Shown: positions 22,868-31,902 of the stretch, in pieces
Layout: each line of letters begins with the position of its first letter
Position numbering within the stretch: position 1 is the stretch's first letter
Origin: Verrucomicrobiota bacterium
GTDB taxonomy: Bacteria; Chlamydiota; Chlamydiia; Chlamydiales; JAFEGQ01
Reading direction: 5' to 3'
DNA length: 32,083 nt
Assembly: GCA_018239785.1 (NCBI GenBank)
Contig: JAFEGQ010000066.1
Coordinates: 1-32,083, forward strand
Made by a program: the position numbers and the translations under genes
Notes under the pieces: generated by a model
The model's input: the letters and a program-made list of their open reading frames with translations, nothing else
Databases searched by the model: none
What the model was told of the DNA's origin: nothing

Positions 22868-23783
22868 AGTCTTTCTCCAATTGGGCTGATAAAATATCGA
22901 GATCTTCTACTTTTTCGAGATTCAAGGTGGGAGCTGTGACCCCAATGCGCTTATTCAGGCCAGCTAGTGTCTTGCCACATCCGATCTCTAGATAAAACGG
23001 GACACCTCGTTGATCAATAGCGCGAATCCCTTGCTCCCAACGGACGCTGCGGCTCACTTGATCGCCCAAGTAAGCGCGCACCTCTTCGCTCTTAGTGACA
23101 AACCCTCCAGGCACGTTCATCACTAAAGAGATAGCGCTCTCGATCAAGGGGGCGGTTTTGAGGTCTTCTTTTAAACGCTCTTCCGCTTGTTGCATTAAGG
23201 GGCTATGAAAAGCACCGTGCACTTGGAGAGGAATGGCTCGCTTGCCGAGTTTTTTCACCTTTTCGATCCCCTCCTCGACCCCTTTCTGAGTGCCAGAGAT
23301 CACTGTTTGACCTGGGCAGTTGTAGTTAGCAATCCATAAGTTGGGGCCTTGAAGCTTCTCTACTTCCTCTTGGGGGAGCCCTAAAACAGCGGCCATCGTC
23401 CCTCGAACAGACTCGCACGCCTCATTCATATAAAGGCTGCGCGCTTCGACAAGGGGCAGACATTGAGCAAAGGTCAGCCGTTTAGAAGCGGTGATCGCCG
23501 AATATTCCCCTAAGCTATGCCCCGCACAGACGAGAGGTTTGAGACGTGGAAACTGCTGCTCTAAAACGGCATAAAGAGCCATGCTCGTGACGTAAATAGC
23601 GAGCTGACTATTGCAAGTGCGGGTCAACTCTTCCGTGGGGCCTTGAAAAATGAGGGCGCTTAAATGGCGCTTAAGATGTTCATCAGCTTGCTGAAAGATC
23701 TCTCTTGCGACAGGAAAAGCGTCATAAAAATCACGCCCCATCCCAACGACTTGCGCCCCTTGCCCGGGAAATAAAAATACCAC
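22854..23783 (-). CDS. fabD: Malonyl-CoA:ACP transacylase
   Basis: 309 residues. It moves malonyl from CoA to ACP. The N-terminal FPGQGAQ, the nucleophile Ser90 in GHSLGEY and the catalytic His193 in VHGAFHSPLM are all present. The start is GTG at 23783, placed directly after the fabH stop, with GGAGGG upstream in the fabH 3' end. Confidence 0.96.
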   Translation of the reverse strand: MVFLFPGQGAQVVGMGRDFYDAFPVAREIFQQADEHLKRHLSALIFQGPTEELTRTCNSQLAIYVTSMALYAVLEQQFPRLKPLVCAGHSLGEYSAITASKRLTFAQCLPLVEARSLYMNEACESVRGTMAAVLGLPQEEVEKLQGPNLWIANYNCPGQTVISGTQKGVEEGIEKVKKLGKRAIPLQVHGAFHSPLMQQAEERLKEDLKTAPLIESAISLVMNVPGGFVTKSEEVRAYLGDQVSRSVRWEQGIRAIDQRGVPFYLEIGCGKTLAGLNKRIGVTAPTLNLEKVEDLDILSAQLEKDYVPQ

Positions 23784-24764
23784 TTACACCCTCCTCAAGA
23801 TGGCAGAGCCCCAGGTTAAGCCAGATCCAAAAGCGGTCAGCAATACCCGATCCTCTTTTTCTAGTCCATGTTCATCGATCAAATCTTTTAACGCTAAGCC
23901 GATAGAAGAGGCTGAAGTATTTCCATATTTTTGCACTGTTAAATAAACTTTTTCCATAGAAACATCGAGCCGTTTTGCGATCCCCTCGATGATCCTTTTA
24001 TTAGCCTGATGAGGCACAAGCCAGCGGATGCTCTCTATGGATAATTTGGCCCGCTCAAGGCAAGTGAGAGAAGACTGAATCATCCGACGCACAGCGTGTT
24101 TGAACACCTCGCTCCCCTCCATCCGAATAGAATGGGCTTTGGCTGCGACAGACTCCAAACTTGGAGGCATGCAAGATCCCCCCCCTAGCATTGTCACAAT
24201 CATCGCCTCCTTTCCATCTGCCCCCAAGTCAATCGCCTCAATCAAAAGCCCTTCCCCTCCATTGGCAAGCACTGCAGCAGCAGCTCCATCGCCAAAGAGG
24301 ATACAGGTTCCTCGATCTTCCCAATCGACAAAAGCTGTTAACTTTTCACTGGCAATAACTAAAATATTTTTAAAAAATCCTGAGCGGATGTAAGCATCTG
24401 CCATTGAAATCCCGTAAATGTATCCAGAGCATGCCGCTTGAAAGTCGAGCACTGCCGCATTGACCGCGCCAAGTTGTCCTTGAATTAAGGCAGCTGTACT
24501 GGGAAAGAGATAATCTGGGGTACAGGTAGCGACTACAATGAGGTCCAGCTCCTCCACTTTGATTCCTGCAGCTTCCAACGCTTGCTTGGCTGCGATTAAC
24601 CCCATCGTAGAGGGAGTTTCTTCTGCCTTTGCAATTCTCCTCTCAGAGATTCCGGTGCGGGTCATGATCCACTCGTCATTGGTATCAACCATTTTTTCGA
24701 GATCTGCGTTGGAGAGAATTTTCTCCGGAACGTAAGACCCTATGCCTCGGATGACAGTGCGCAT
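23784..24764 (-). CDS. fabH: 3-oxoacyl-[acyl-carrier-protein] synthase III
   Basis: 326 residues. It condenses acetyl-CoA with malonyl-ACP to start fatty-acid synthesis. The catalytic triad is visible: Cys112 in FQAACSGY, His in VPHQANKR and Asn in KYGNTSASS. The ATG at 24764 gives the standard MRTVIRGIGSYVPE start and has GGAG 5 nt upstream; a TTG at 24782 would add six residues and is less likely. It is the first gene of the cluster and is divergent from recR across a 117-bp region. Confidence 0.97.
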   Translation of the reverse strand: MRTVIRGIGSYVPEKILSNADLEKMVDTNDEWIMTRTGISERRIAKAEETPSTMGLIAAKQALEAAGIKVEELDLIVVATCTPDYLFPSTAALIQGQLGAVNAAVLDFQAACSGYIYGISMADAYIRSGFFKNILVIASEKLTAFVDWEDRGTCILFGDGAAAAVLANGGEGLLIEAIDLGADGKEAMIVTMLGGGSCMPPSLESVAAKAHSIRMEGSEVFKHAVRRMIQSSLTCLERAKLSIESIRWLVPHQANKRIIEGIAKRLDVSMEKVYLTVQKYGNTSASSIGLALKDLIDEHGLEKEDRVLLTAFGSGLTWGSAILRRV

Positions 24765-24818
24765 ATTAACTCCATTTCTCAACAGAAGCAGTCTACAGAA
24801 AAACTAGATTGTTGTGAA

Positions 24819-24865
24819 GTATTATCAATTAAAGTATTACATTGATTGCGTAGATTACACTGATT
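24819..24865. repeat. Short repeated motif between fabH and recR
   Basis: ATTACATTGATT (24836-24847) and ATTACACTGATT (24854-24865) are direct repeats 18 bp apart, and AGTATTATCAATT at 24819 is a looser third copy. They lie in the A+T-rich divergent promoter region and could be protein-binding sites. No regulator is known from the sequence. Confidence 0.3.
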
Positions 24866-24881
24866 AGGCATCTTCTGTTCT

Positions 24882-25472
24882 ATGCGTTACCCTCTTTACT
24901 TAAGCCGCCTGATGGAGGCACTAAAAGCTCTTCCAGGAGTGGGGTCGAAAACAGCTGATCGATATGTGTTTGAGATGCTGCATTGGCCGAGCAAGCAGCT
25001 CCAGCAACTCGCGCAGGCGATCGACGCTCTCCCTACCATGGTCCAATTTTGCTCCATTTGCGGGTGTCTTAACGATGACAACCAATGCCTGTATTGCAAC
25101 GCACAGTACCGCGACTCTAGCACGCTCTGTGTTGTCGCCTCAGTGAAAGAGGTATTTGCCATTGAAGCCACCGGCGAGTATCGGGGATTTTATCATGTTC
25201 TTGGGGGGCTCCTCTCTCCTTTAGAAGGAAAAGGGCCTGAGCAGTTGCGGATTGCCTCTTTGAAGGAGCGTTTGGCAACCGTTGAAGAGGCAATTATCGC
25301 TCTCGATTCGACGGTAGAAGGGGATGCCACCTCTCTCTTTTTAAAGCAGCAGCTTGAACGGCAGGGGGTGAAAGTGTCTCGTTTAGCTTTTGGGTTGCCC
25401 CTTGGGAGTCCTCTTGATTATGTCGATGGGGGAACCCTCTCTCGTGCTATGCAAGGGCGAAGAGCCTTTTAA
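24882..25472 (+). CDS. recR: Recombination protein RecR
   Basis: 196 residues. RecR acts with RecO (and RecF) to load RecA at gaps. The order is a helix-hairpin-helix (KALPGVGSKTADR, 15-27), a four-cysteine zinc module (Cys57, Cys60, Cys69, Cys72) and a Toprim domain including the HVLGG and DSTVEGDAT segments. The length is typical. The TAA stop is followed directly by a small hairpin region and then bamA, as in CT240-CT241. Confidence 0.96.
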   Translation: MRYPLYLSRLMEALKALPGVGSKTADRYVFEMLHWPSKQLQQLAQAIDALPTMVQFCSICGCLNDDNQCLYCNAQYRDSSTLCVVASVKEVFAIEATGEYRGFYHVLGGLLSPLEGKGPEQLRIASLKERLATVEEAIIALDSTVEGDATSLFLKQQLERQGVKVSRLAFGLPLGSPLDYVDGGTLSRAMQGRRAF

Positions 25473-25503
25473 CCTATGTTTTTAGGTTTTTATATGACCT
25501 AAA
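25471..25503 (+). promoter_or_regulatory. Two mutually exclusive small hairpins between recR and bamA
   Basis: AACCTA (25471-25476) can pair with TAGGTT (25483-25488), while the overlapping TTTAGGT (25481-25487) can instead pair with ACCTAAA (25497-25503). Only one can form at a time. The stems are weak (6-7 bp, low G+C). They may be a feeble terminator or attenuator, or chance. Confidence 0.25.
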
Positions 25504-25592
25504 TCCAACTCTGCATGCACGATGTGTATACCTTGCACAATAGCGGATCGTCTTCTATAGTGCCTCTCTCTAACTATGAGACGGTTAATGTT

Positions 25593-28079
25593 ATGAAAAA
25601 ATGGATCCTCTTTTTTGCTTTCCTCCCCAGCGTCTTATTTGCTCAAGTGCAACCCTACACGAACCTCACAGTTGGAGGGGTGGAGGTCGAGCTGCACCAC
25701 GCAACCGCCGAGGTCGCCAAAGCAAATGCACAGACAGTGCGCACCAATTTAAAAACAAAAGTAGGCGAACGCTTCTCACAGCTCGACTTCGACGAGGACC
25801 TCAAACATCTCGCGGAAGAGTATGACCGGGTAGAGCCTACCTTGCAGACAAAGGGCGATAACCTCTTCATTACCCTCAACTTGTGGCCTAAGCCAATGAT
25901 CCGCGCGATCACCTTCGAAGGCAACCGACATATCAAAAGCTCTAAGCTGCGCAATGAACTCGATGTCTCTATCGACACCGTATTTAATCGAGCAGAATTT
26001 GCTTCAAAATTCAATGCCCTGCGGGAGTTTTACGTAAAAAAAGGATACTTTGAAGCCGAGCTGACCTACAAAATTATCCCCGATCCGCAAACCAATAGCA
26101 TCACCATTGCCGTACAGGTCGATGAAGGGCGCTCTGGAAGAGTGAAAAAAATCTCATTCGAAGGATTTTCACGGGCCGAGGAAAAAGAACTGCTCGAAAT
26201 GATTTATTCCAAAAAATACTCCCTCCTTACGAGTTGGTTAACCCAAAAAGGCACTTATCACGAAGAGGCTGTCGAACAAGATCGCTACACCGTCCTCAAC
26301 TACCTCCATAATCAAGGTTATGCTGACGCAGCTGTTGAAATCGAAGTCATCGAGCAAAAACGCAATGGGCTCGAGCTGTTGTTCACTGCTCATCGCGGAC
26401 CTCTTTACCATCTTGGGAAAATCACATTTTCAGGAAATACCCTCCTCTCTGATGAAGTGGTGGAAAAAGCGTTGGGCCTCAAAGCGGGAGATCCTTACTC
26501 CCCTGAGAAGTTGCATGAAGCTTCGAAGCGAGTACAAAACCTCTTTGGCGCACAAGGGTACATTGAGTCTGCTGTCAGCTACGAGCCTCTCCTCCATCCT
26601 AACGATCGGATCTACGACGTCCATTTCCAAATTTTCGAAGGAGAGCAATACCGAGTCGGCCTGGTCCACATCGTAGGCAACCGCTCGACCCAAAACCGAG
26701 TGATTTTGCACGAAACCACCTGTACGCCAGGAGAGGTGTTTGATGTGCGCAAGCTCGAACAAACAGAAGCCATCTTGCGCAACGTCGGCTATTTCGAAAA
26801 TGTCAACGTTTACCCAGTACGCCCCCCCTCTGAAGATGAAATTGGCCCCTACTACAGAGACATCCATATTGAAGTGGAAGAAGCGAGCACCGGTTCTATC
26901 GGCCTCTTTGGAGGAGCCAGCAGTATTGACAGTCTGTTTGGAGGAGTTGAGCTTGTCGAGAAAAACTTCAACATCGGTGGATTTGGCAACCTGATCTCGC
27001 GCGGTCCCCGCGCATTAAGGGGAGGGGGTGAATATTTGCGTTTGAGGGTCAATTTTGGCCAAAAAGAGCGCTCTTACACCGCCTCTTGGACCAAGCCTTT
27101 CTTTCTCGATAGCTGCTGGGTCGTCGGGGTCGATCTCAATCGGACACTCAGCAATATCAATTCGGACGATTACACCATAAAAAACTGGAGCGTCAACACC
27201 CGCGCTAATTACCCCATCGACCGCTATGTGAACCTCGGATTTCATGGAAGGATCCGCTACAACACCACATCGCTAAGTAGCGGCTTTCGCTCCAGTCTGA
27301 AGGAGGCGATTGGCAATGTAGCCCGGACTGGATTAGGACCAGTGACAAAGGTGGGCGAAGAAATTACTCAAAGTGTAATGAACGCGCAAGAGGCAGAGAA
27401 GGCACAAGCACGAACCTTTAAGAAGTTCCCAGGAACCAGCATCGAAGCTAAAAAGCTTCTCCAAGAGGCCAACTCCAGCGGCCCCGTTGTGGCATGGGGC
27501 TCGAGCATCATCTACGACACAGTAGACTGGTGCCACACTAACGGATATCACTGCGCTTTAGAGGGAGAGCTTGCCGCATGGCCGGGGAATTTCTCCTACC
27601 TCTCTTTTGCCTATCTGAACGTCTATTACCAATCCTTAGGTCGATTAGGGGTCCTTAAACTCCGCTCCGACAACCGATTCATTATGCCTATCTGGGGACA
27701 AGATGGAGATCTAATCCCCCTCGGAGAACGGATCTTTCTCGGAGGAGAAACGACGGTGCGCGGTTACCGCTCCTTCACACTTGGACCCCAATTTGGGCCC
27801 GATGAGCCTAGAGGGGGCTTAAGCTCCATGCTCGTTTCAGGAGAAATCAACAAGAGACTCCTCCCAAGAGTGGAGGGCTTTGTCTTTGTCGATGGGGGTT
27901 ATCTCTCAGGAAATTCTTGGGAAGTGAGCACCTTCCGCTGGACCACGGGCTTTGGCTTCCGCCTCGACATCATGCAAGGAATGCCTTTGATGATCGGCTG
28001 GGGATTTCCCTTGAATGTGGCAGAAGTAAATAAAAATGATGTTGAGACCTTCTTCTTCTCATTCGGTGGTCGATTTTAG
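25593..28079 (+). CDS. bamA: Outer membrane protein assembly factor BamA (Omp85)
   Basis: 828 residues. BamA inserts beta-barrel proteins into the outer membrane. A signal peptide MKKWILFFAFLPSVLFA is followed by five POTRA domains (about 25-425) and a C-terminal 16-strand barrel with the lid motif VRGY (722-725) and a terminal Phe. Residues about 567-632 form a long Glu/Ala/Lys-rich insertion within the barrel part. The start is taken at 25593 because it begins the signal peptide; upstream in-frame starts would add about 26 hydrophilic residues. Downstream are ompH and lpxD, the conserved chlamydial order. Confidence 0.95.
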   Translation: MKKWILFFAFLPSVLFAQVQPYTNLTVGGVEVELHHATAEVAKANAQTVRTNLKTKVGERFSQLDFDEDLKHLAEEYDRVEPTLQTKGDNLFITLNLWPKPMIRAITFEGNRHIKSSKLRNELDVSIDTVFNRAEFASKFNALREFYVKKGYFEAELTYKIIPDPQTNSITIAVQVDEGRSGRVKKISFEGFSRAEEKELLEMIYSKKYSLLTSWLTQKGTYHEEAVEQDRYTVLNYLHNQGYADAAVEIEVIEQKRNGLELLFTAHRGPLYHLGKITFSGNTLLSDEVVEKALGLKAGDPYSPEKLHEASKRVQNLFGAQGYIESAVSYEPLLHPNDRIYDVHFQIFEGEQYRVGLVHIVGNRSTQNRVILHETTCTPGEVFDVRKLEQTEAILRNVGYFENVNVYPVRPPSEDEIGPYYRDIHIEVEEASTGSIGLFGGASSIDSLFGGVELVEKNFNIGGFGNLISRGPRALRGGGEYLRLRVNFGQKERSYTASWTKPFFLDSCWVVGVDLNRTLSNINSDDYTIKNWSVNTRANYPIDRYVNLGFHGRIRYNTTSLSSGFRSSLKEAIGNVARTGLGPVTKVGEEITQSVMNAQEAEKAQARTFKKFPGTSIEAKKLLQEANSSGPVVAWGSSIIYDTVDWCHTNGYHCALEGELAAWPGNFSYLSFAYLNVYYQSLGRLGVLKLRSDNRFIMPIWGQDGDLIPLGERIFLGGETTVRGYRSFTLGPQFGPDEPRGGLSSMLVSGEINKRLLPRVEGFVFVDGGYLSGNSWEVSTFRWTTGFGFRLDIMQGMPLMIGWGFPLNVAEVNKNDVETFFFSFGGRF

Positions 28080-28129
28080 TGGGGTGTGATAAGCTCCTCA
28101 CAAACCCATAGAGATTAACGGGGGAACAG

Positions 28130-28648
28130 ATGAAAATAAAAACTATTTTACTTGCTATCGCCACAACAACCGCCTTGTCAGCTGCGAATTCCTCAATCGG
28201 GATTGTCGATTTTCGCCGCTGCATTAACGAATCGGAACGGGGCAAAGCAGAGCAAGCGCAACTTGAGACCCTTAAAACACAACTCAGTAGCAAGTTAGAG
28301 GAAACAGAATCGCAGTTGCGCGACATTGCAAGCAAGGGTCGCGATCCCGATTATCTCGACAGCCTCTCCCCCGAAGCTGAAGAGCAGCTCCGCGTCCGTT
28401 TTCAGACCTTAAGCCAAGAGTATCAACAACAACAACAACAGTTTTACCAAATCATCCAGCAGCAAGAAGGCAATGTATTGGTGGAGTTGAACAACCTCGT
28501 CGGCAAATGCGCTTTCGCAGTGGCTGGAAACCATGGGCTTGATCTCGTGGTGCGAGAAGACACGGCTTTTTATTTTCAAAAGAGCATGGATGTTACTGAT
28601 GAGGTGATTGCCAAAATGGATGAGATTTACGGCAAAGAGAAGCAATGA
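28130..28648 (+). CDS. ompH: OmpH/Skp-family periplasmic chaperone
   Basis: 172 residues. Skp holds unfolded outer-membrane proteins on their way to BamA, encoded just upstream. A signal peptide (1-18) is followed by the IGIVDFRRCINES start of the mature domain, a long coiled-coil with a Gln-rich tip (about 40-115; QQQQQQ near 100) and the conserved C-terminal strand with DLVVRED. GGGGGA precedes the ATG. The stop overlaps the lpxD start as ATGA. Confidence 0.92.
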   Translation: MKIKTILLAIATTTALSAANSSIGIVDFRRCINESERGKAEQAQLETLKTQLSSKLEETESQLRDIASKGRDPDYLDSLSPEAEEQLRVRFQTLSQEYQQQQQQFYQIIQQQEGNVLVELNNLVGKCAFAVAGNHGLDLVVREDTAFYFQKSMDVTDEVIAKMDEIYGKEKQ

Positions 28649-29697
28649 CCTCATTTATCCTTAAAGAACTCGCCGATCTCCTACAAGCTGACCTTGTAGG
28701 AGACCCTGATCTCCTCATCTGCGGTGTCGCAGATTTAGATTCCGCAGGTCCAAAAGACCTTTCATTTCTCGCCCTTAATCCCTACGGGGGCTCATTTAGC
28801 CAGTACCAAGCGGCCATGAAGCGCAGCAAGGCAGCAGCGATTATCGCCCCTAGAGATCTCGATTTGCCTTCAGGGAGCTATCTGATCGTCGAGGAGCCCT
28901 CTCAGGCGTTTCAAAAGGTCGTAGAGCAGTTTTACCCCCCCATTGCCTCTGGTTTCTCAGGCATTCACCCCACTGCAGTCGTGCATGCATCAGCGAAAAT
29001 TGCCCCTTCAGCGACCATCGGTCCTTGTGCTGTCATTGATGCCCACGTCATCATCGGAGCTAATAGTGTTATCGGTCCTCATGTGACGATCGGAGCAAAA
29101 ACAGAGGTGGGAGAGGATTGCCTCTTCCATCCAGGTGTCAGTATTCGGGAAGGATGCATCATTGGGAACCGAGTCGTCTTGCAACCAGGAGCCCAAATCG
29201 GAGGGTGTGGTTTTGGATTCACCACCGACAAAATGGGCAAGCACACGAAGGTCAAACAGCTGGGGAATGTCGTTATCGAAGATGATGTGGAAATTGGGGC
29301 AAATACCACCATTGACAGAGCCCGTATGGGAAGTACTGTCATTGGCTCAGGAACAAAAATCGATAATCTCGTGCAAATTGCCCATGGGGTCAAAATTGGC
29401 CCTAATAATCTCATCGTTGGACAAACAGGCATTGCCGGATCGACAAAGACAGGGCGGAATGTCGTCATTGCCGGACAAGTGGGTGTGAGTGGACACATCG
29501 AAATTGGTGACCAGGTCATCATTGCAGCGAGAAGTGGGGTGATCAAATCGCTCACTGCCCCCGGGAAGTATGTGGGAGAGCCTGCAATGCCTTATGCCGA
29601 TTACCGACGCCATTGGATGCACCTTCTTCGCTTAGAACGGTATGCAAAAAAGATCGATGAACTTGAGGAAAAGTTCAAAAAGCTCGAGGCTCAATAA
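28645..29697 (+). CDS. lpxD: UDP-3-O-acylglucosamine N-acyltransferase
   Basis: 350 residues. LpxD adds the N-linked acyl chain from acyl-ACP in the third step of lipid A synthesis. The N-terminal uridine-binding domain (1-100) is followed by a left-handed beta-helix of hexapeptide repeats (about 105-310) and a C-terminal helix. Catalytic His247 (IAHGVKIG) and His284 (SGHIEIG) fall at the same numbers as I recall for the C. trachomatis enzyme. It is coupled to ompH by a 4-bp overlap. The next gene starts a few bases downstream. Confidence 0.97.
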   Translation: MTSFILKELADLLQADLVGDPDLLICGVADLDSAGPKDLSFLALNPYGGSFSQYQAAMKRSKAAAIIAPRDLDLPSGSYLIVEEPSQAFQKVVEQFYPPIASGFSGIHPTAVVHASAKIAPSATIGPCAVIDAHVIIGANSVIGPHVTIGAKTEVGEDCLFHPGVSIREGCIIGNRVVLQPGAQIGGCGFGFTTDKMGKHTKVKQLGNVVIEDDVEIGANTTIDRARMGSTVIGSGTKIDNLVQIAHGVKIGPNNLIVGQTGIAGSTKTGRNVVIAGQVGVSGHIEIGDQVIIAARSGVIKSLTAPGKYVGEPAMPYADYRRHWMHLLRLERYAKKIDELEEKFKKLEAQ

Positions 29698-29704
29698 CTG
29701 CCCT

Positions 29705-31902
29705 ATGTCTTACCCGAGTGTTATTGGAATAGCCCTCCTGCCAATGTCCTCTTAGCCTTAGACAGCACCCCTGCGGGCTTAAGCGAGGAGGAAATTGAAA
29801 AACGGCAGAAGATCTTCGGCCTCAATCAGCTGGCTTTAAAAAAGAAAAGGCGCTTTCTTTCTGATTTGGGACATAAAGTAGCTAATCCTCTTGTCGCACT
29901 GCTTTTAGCCGCAAGTATCATCAGCCTCCTTCTAGGGGATTTGGTCAATGCCTCCCTCATCGCCTCCATTGTCCTCTTTAGCCTTCTGCTCGATCTGATT
30001 CAAGAGCGGCACGCGACCAATGCAGCTGATAAACTTAAAGCCTCTATCGCCCTTCAGTGCCAAGTTATCCGTGGAGGCAAATCCTTCCAAGTGGCGACCG
30101 ATGCGGTGGTTCCTGGGGACATTGTTCATGTTGCCTCTGGAGATCTGATTCCAGCGGATGGTATTTTGCTCAAAGCGAACGATTTATTTATCAATCAGTC
30201 CGCTTTAACGGGAGAGTCTTTTCCTGAGCAGAAGGACCCATCTCCCCCCGCCCCCGGAGCTCTTTCCCTACTTGAAGCTGCGAATGGCCTTTTTATGGGC
30301 ACTTCTGTGATCTCGGGAGAAGGGACGTTTGTCGTCACCTCAACCGCCTCAAACACGATTCTTGGAGGAATTGCAGCCTCTTTGCGCGCCTTACGCCCCC
30401 CCACTGCATTTGAAGCGGGAATCCGCCAATTGGGATCCCTGTTGATGCGCATTGCACTGTTCTTAATTCCTTTGGTCGTCGTCATCAATCTCATCTATGG
30501 GCGCCACGGACTCACCTCTTTCACGTTTGCTGTGGCCCTTGCTGTTGGTCTCACTCCAGAGTTACTGCCGATGGTCGTCTCGATAGCCCTTTCCCGAGGG
30601 GCGGTTCGGATGGCTCAAAAGAAGGTGATCGTCAAAAGATTATCAGCCATTGAAGATCTAGGGGCGATAAACGTGCTCTGTACCGACAAAACAGGCACCC
30701 TGACAGAGGCCCAAATGCGGCTAGATCATTGGATCGATCCTCTGGGACAGCCCTCTCAACACACTTTAACGCTTGCCATTCTCAATAGCGCCTTTCAACA
30801 GGGAATCAACAATCCCATTGATGAAGCGATCTTAAAGAAAAAAGCAAACGAAATCCAAGAATGGGAAAAAGAGGCTGAAATTCCCTTTGACTTCGACAGA
30901 AGGCGTTTATCTGTCCTCCTTAAAAATAGCTCCTCTTTTTTAATGATCACGAAAGGAGCGCCAGAATCTCTCCTCGCCTGTTGCGTCGATTTTGAAGACG
31001 CCAATGGGGTTAAATCTCCCCTTTCTTCTTCTCTCCTGACCAGCATCAATCAACTCATCGACTCTTTCTCTTCGCAAGGATTTCGCCTCTTAGCAGTTGC
31101 GTCAAAAACGCTCCCCTCCTCTTCTCTCACCAAAGAAGAGGAACAAGGGATGACCCTTGCTGGGTTTATCTCCTTTTTTGCCCCCCCTAAAGAAAGCGCC
31201 CGTGACACCTTACACCTCCTCAAAAAAAGTGGTGTTGAGGTCAAAATTTTGACAGGCGACGGCTACCAAGTCTCAAGTCATGTTTGCGCATCTTTGAATA
31301 TGACCATCTCAGATCCGTTATCTGGAAGTGAGATCGAACAAATGACAGATAGCGCTTTTGAAGCGCGCGCTCTAAAGACGAATCTTTTTTACAGAATTGC
31401 ACCGGCACAAAAAAAGCGGATTATCATAGCACTCAAAACCCGGGGAGCAACGGTGGGCTTCTTAGGAGATGGTGTCAATGATGCACCTGCTCTTCGCAGT
31501 GCCGATGTGAGCCTTTCCTTTTCTACAGCCGTCGATGCAGCACAAGATGCAGCTGACATTATTCTCCTCCACCCTAAAAGCTTAAGAAGTCTGCACAGCT
31601 GTGTCCTTGAAGGGAGGCGCACGTTCGCAAACGTCATGAAATACATCATGATGGCCTTCAGCTCGAACTTCGGCAACATGATCAGCATGGCAATTGCTGT
31701 GCTCTTCCTCCCTTTTTTGCCCATGTTGCCTCTTCAAATCCTATTGAACAACTTATTATATAGTATTTCGCAAATCCCCATTCCGATGGATCGGGTGCAA
31801 ACTCTACAACTTATCCGCCCTCCTTCATGGAACATTAGCTCTTTGCGTTTTTTTATGACTCTTGCTGGACCTATCAGCTCTATATTTGATTTTATTTTAT
31901 TA
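29705..31902 (+). pseudogene. MgtA-like P-type (P3B) Mg2+ ATPase, frameshifted start and truncated C-terminus
   Basis: One frame is open from the lpxD stop to the window edge and encodes a P-type ATPase: N-terminal YWNSPP/GLSEEE region, actuator motif LTGES (near 30205), phosphorylation motif DKTGT (near 30685), TKGAPE in the nucleotide domain and hinge GDGVNDAPA (near 31470). The membrane motif TPELLP and overall order match the MgtA/MgtB magnesium transporters. Two lesions are seen. The only ATG near the start (29705) is in another frame; one extra T in its TCTTA would give MSLPECYWNSPP. After GPISSIFDFIL the sequence changes abruptly near 31903, dropping the last membrane helices (about 130 residues). 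It is probably non-functional. A rare non-ATG start cannot be excluded. Confidence 0.75.
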
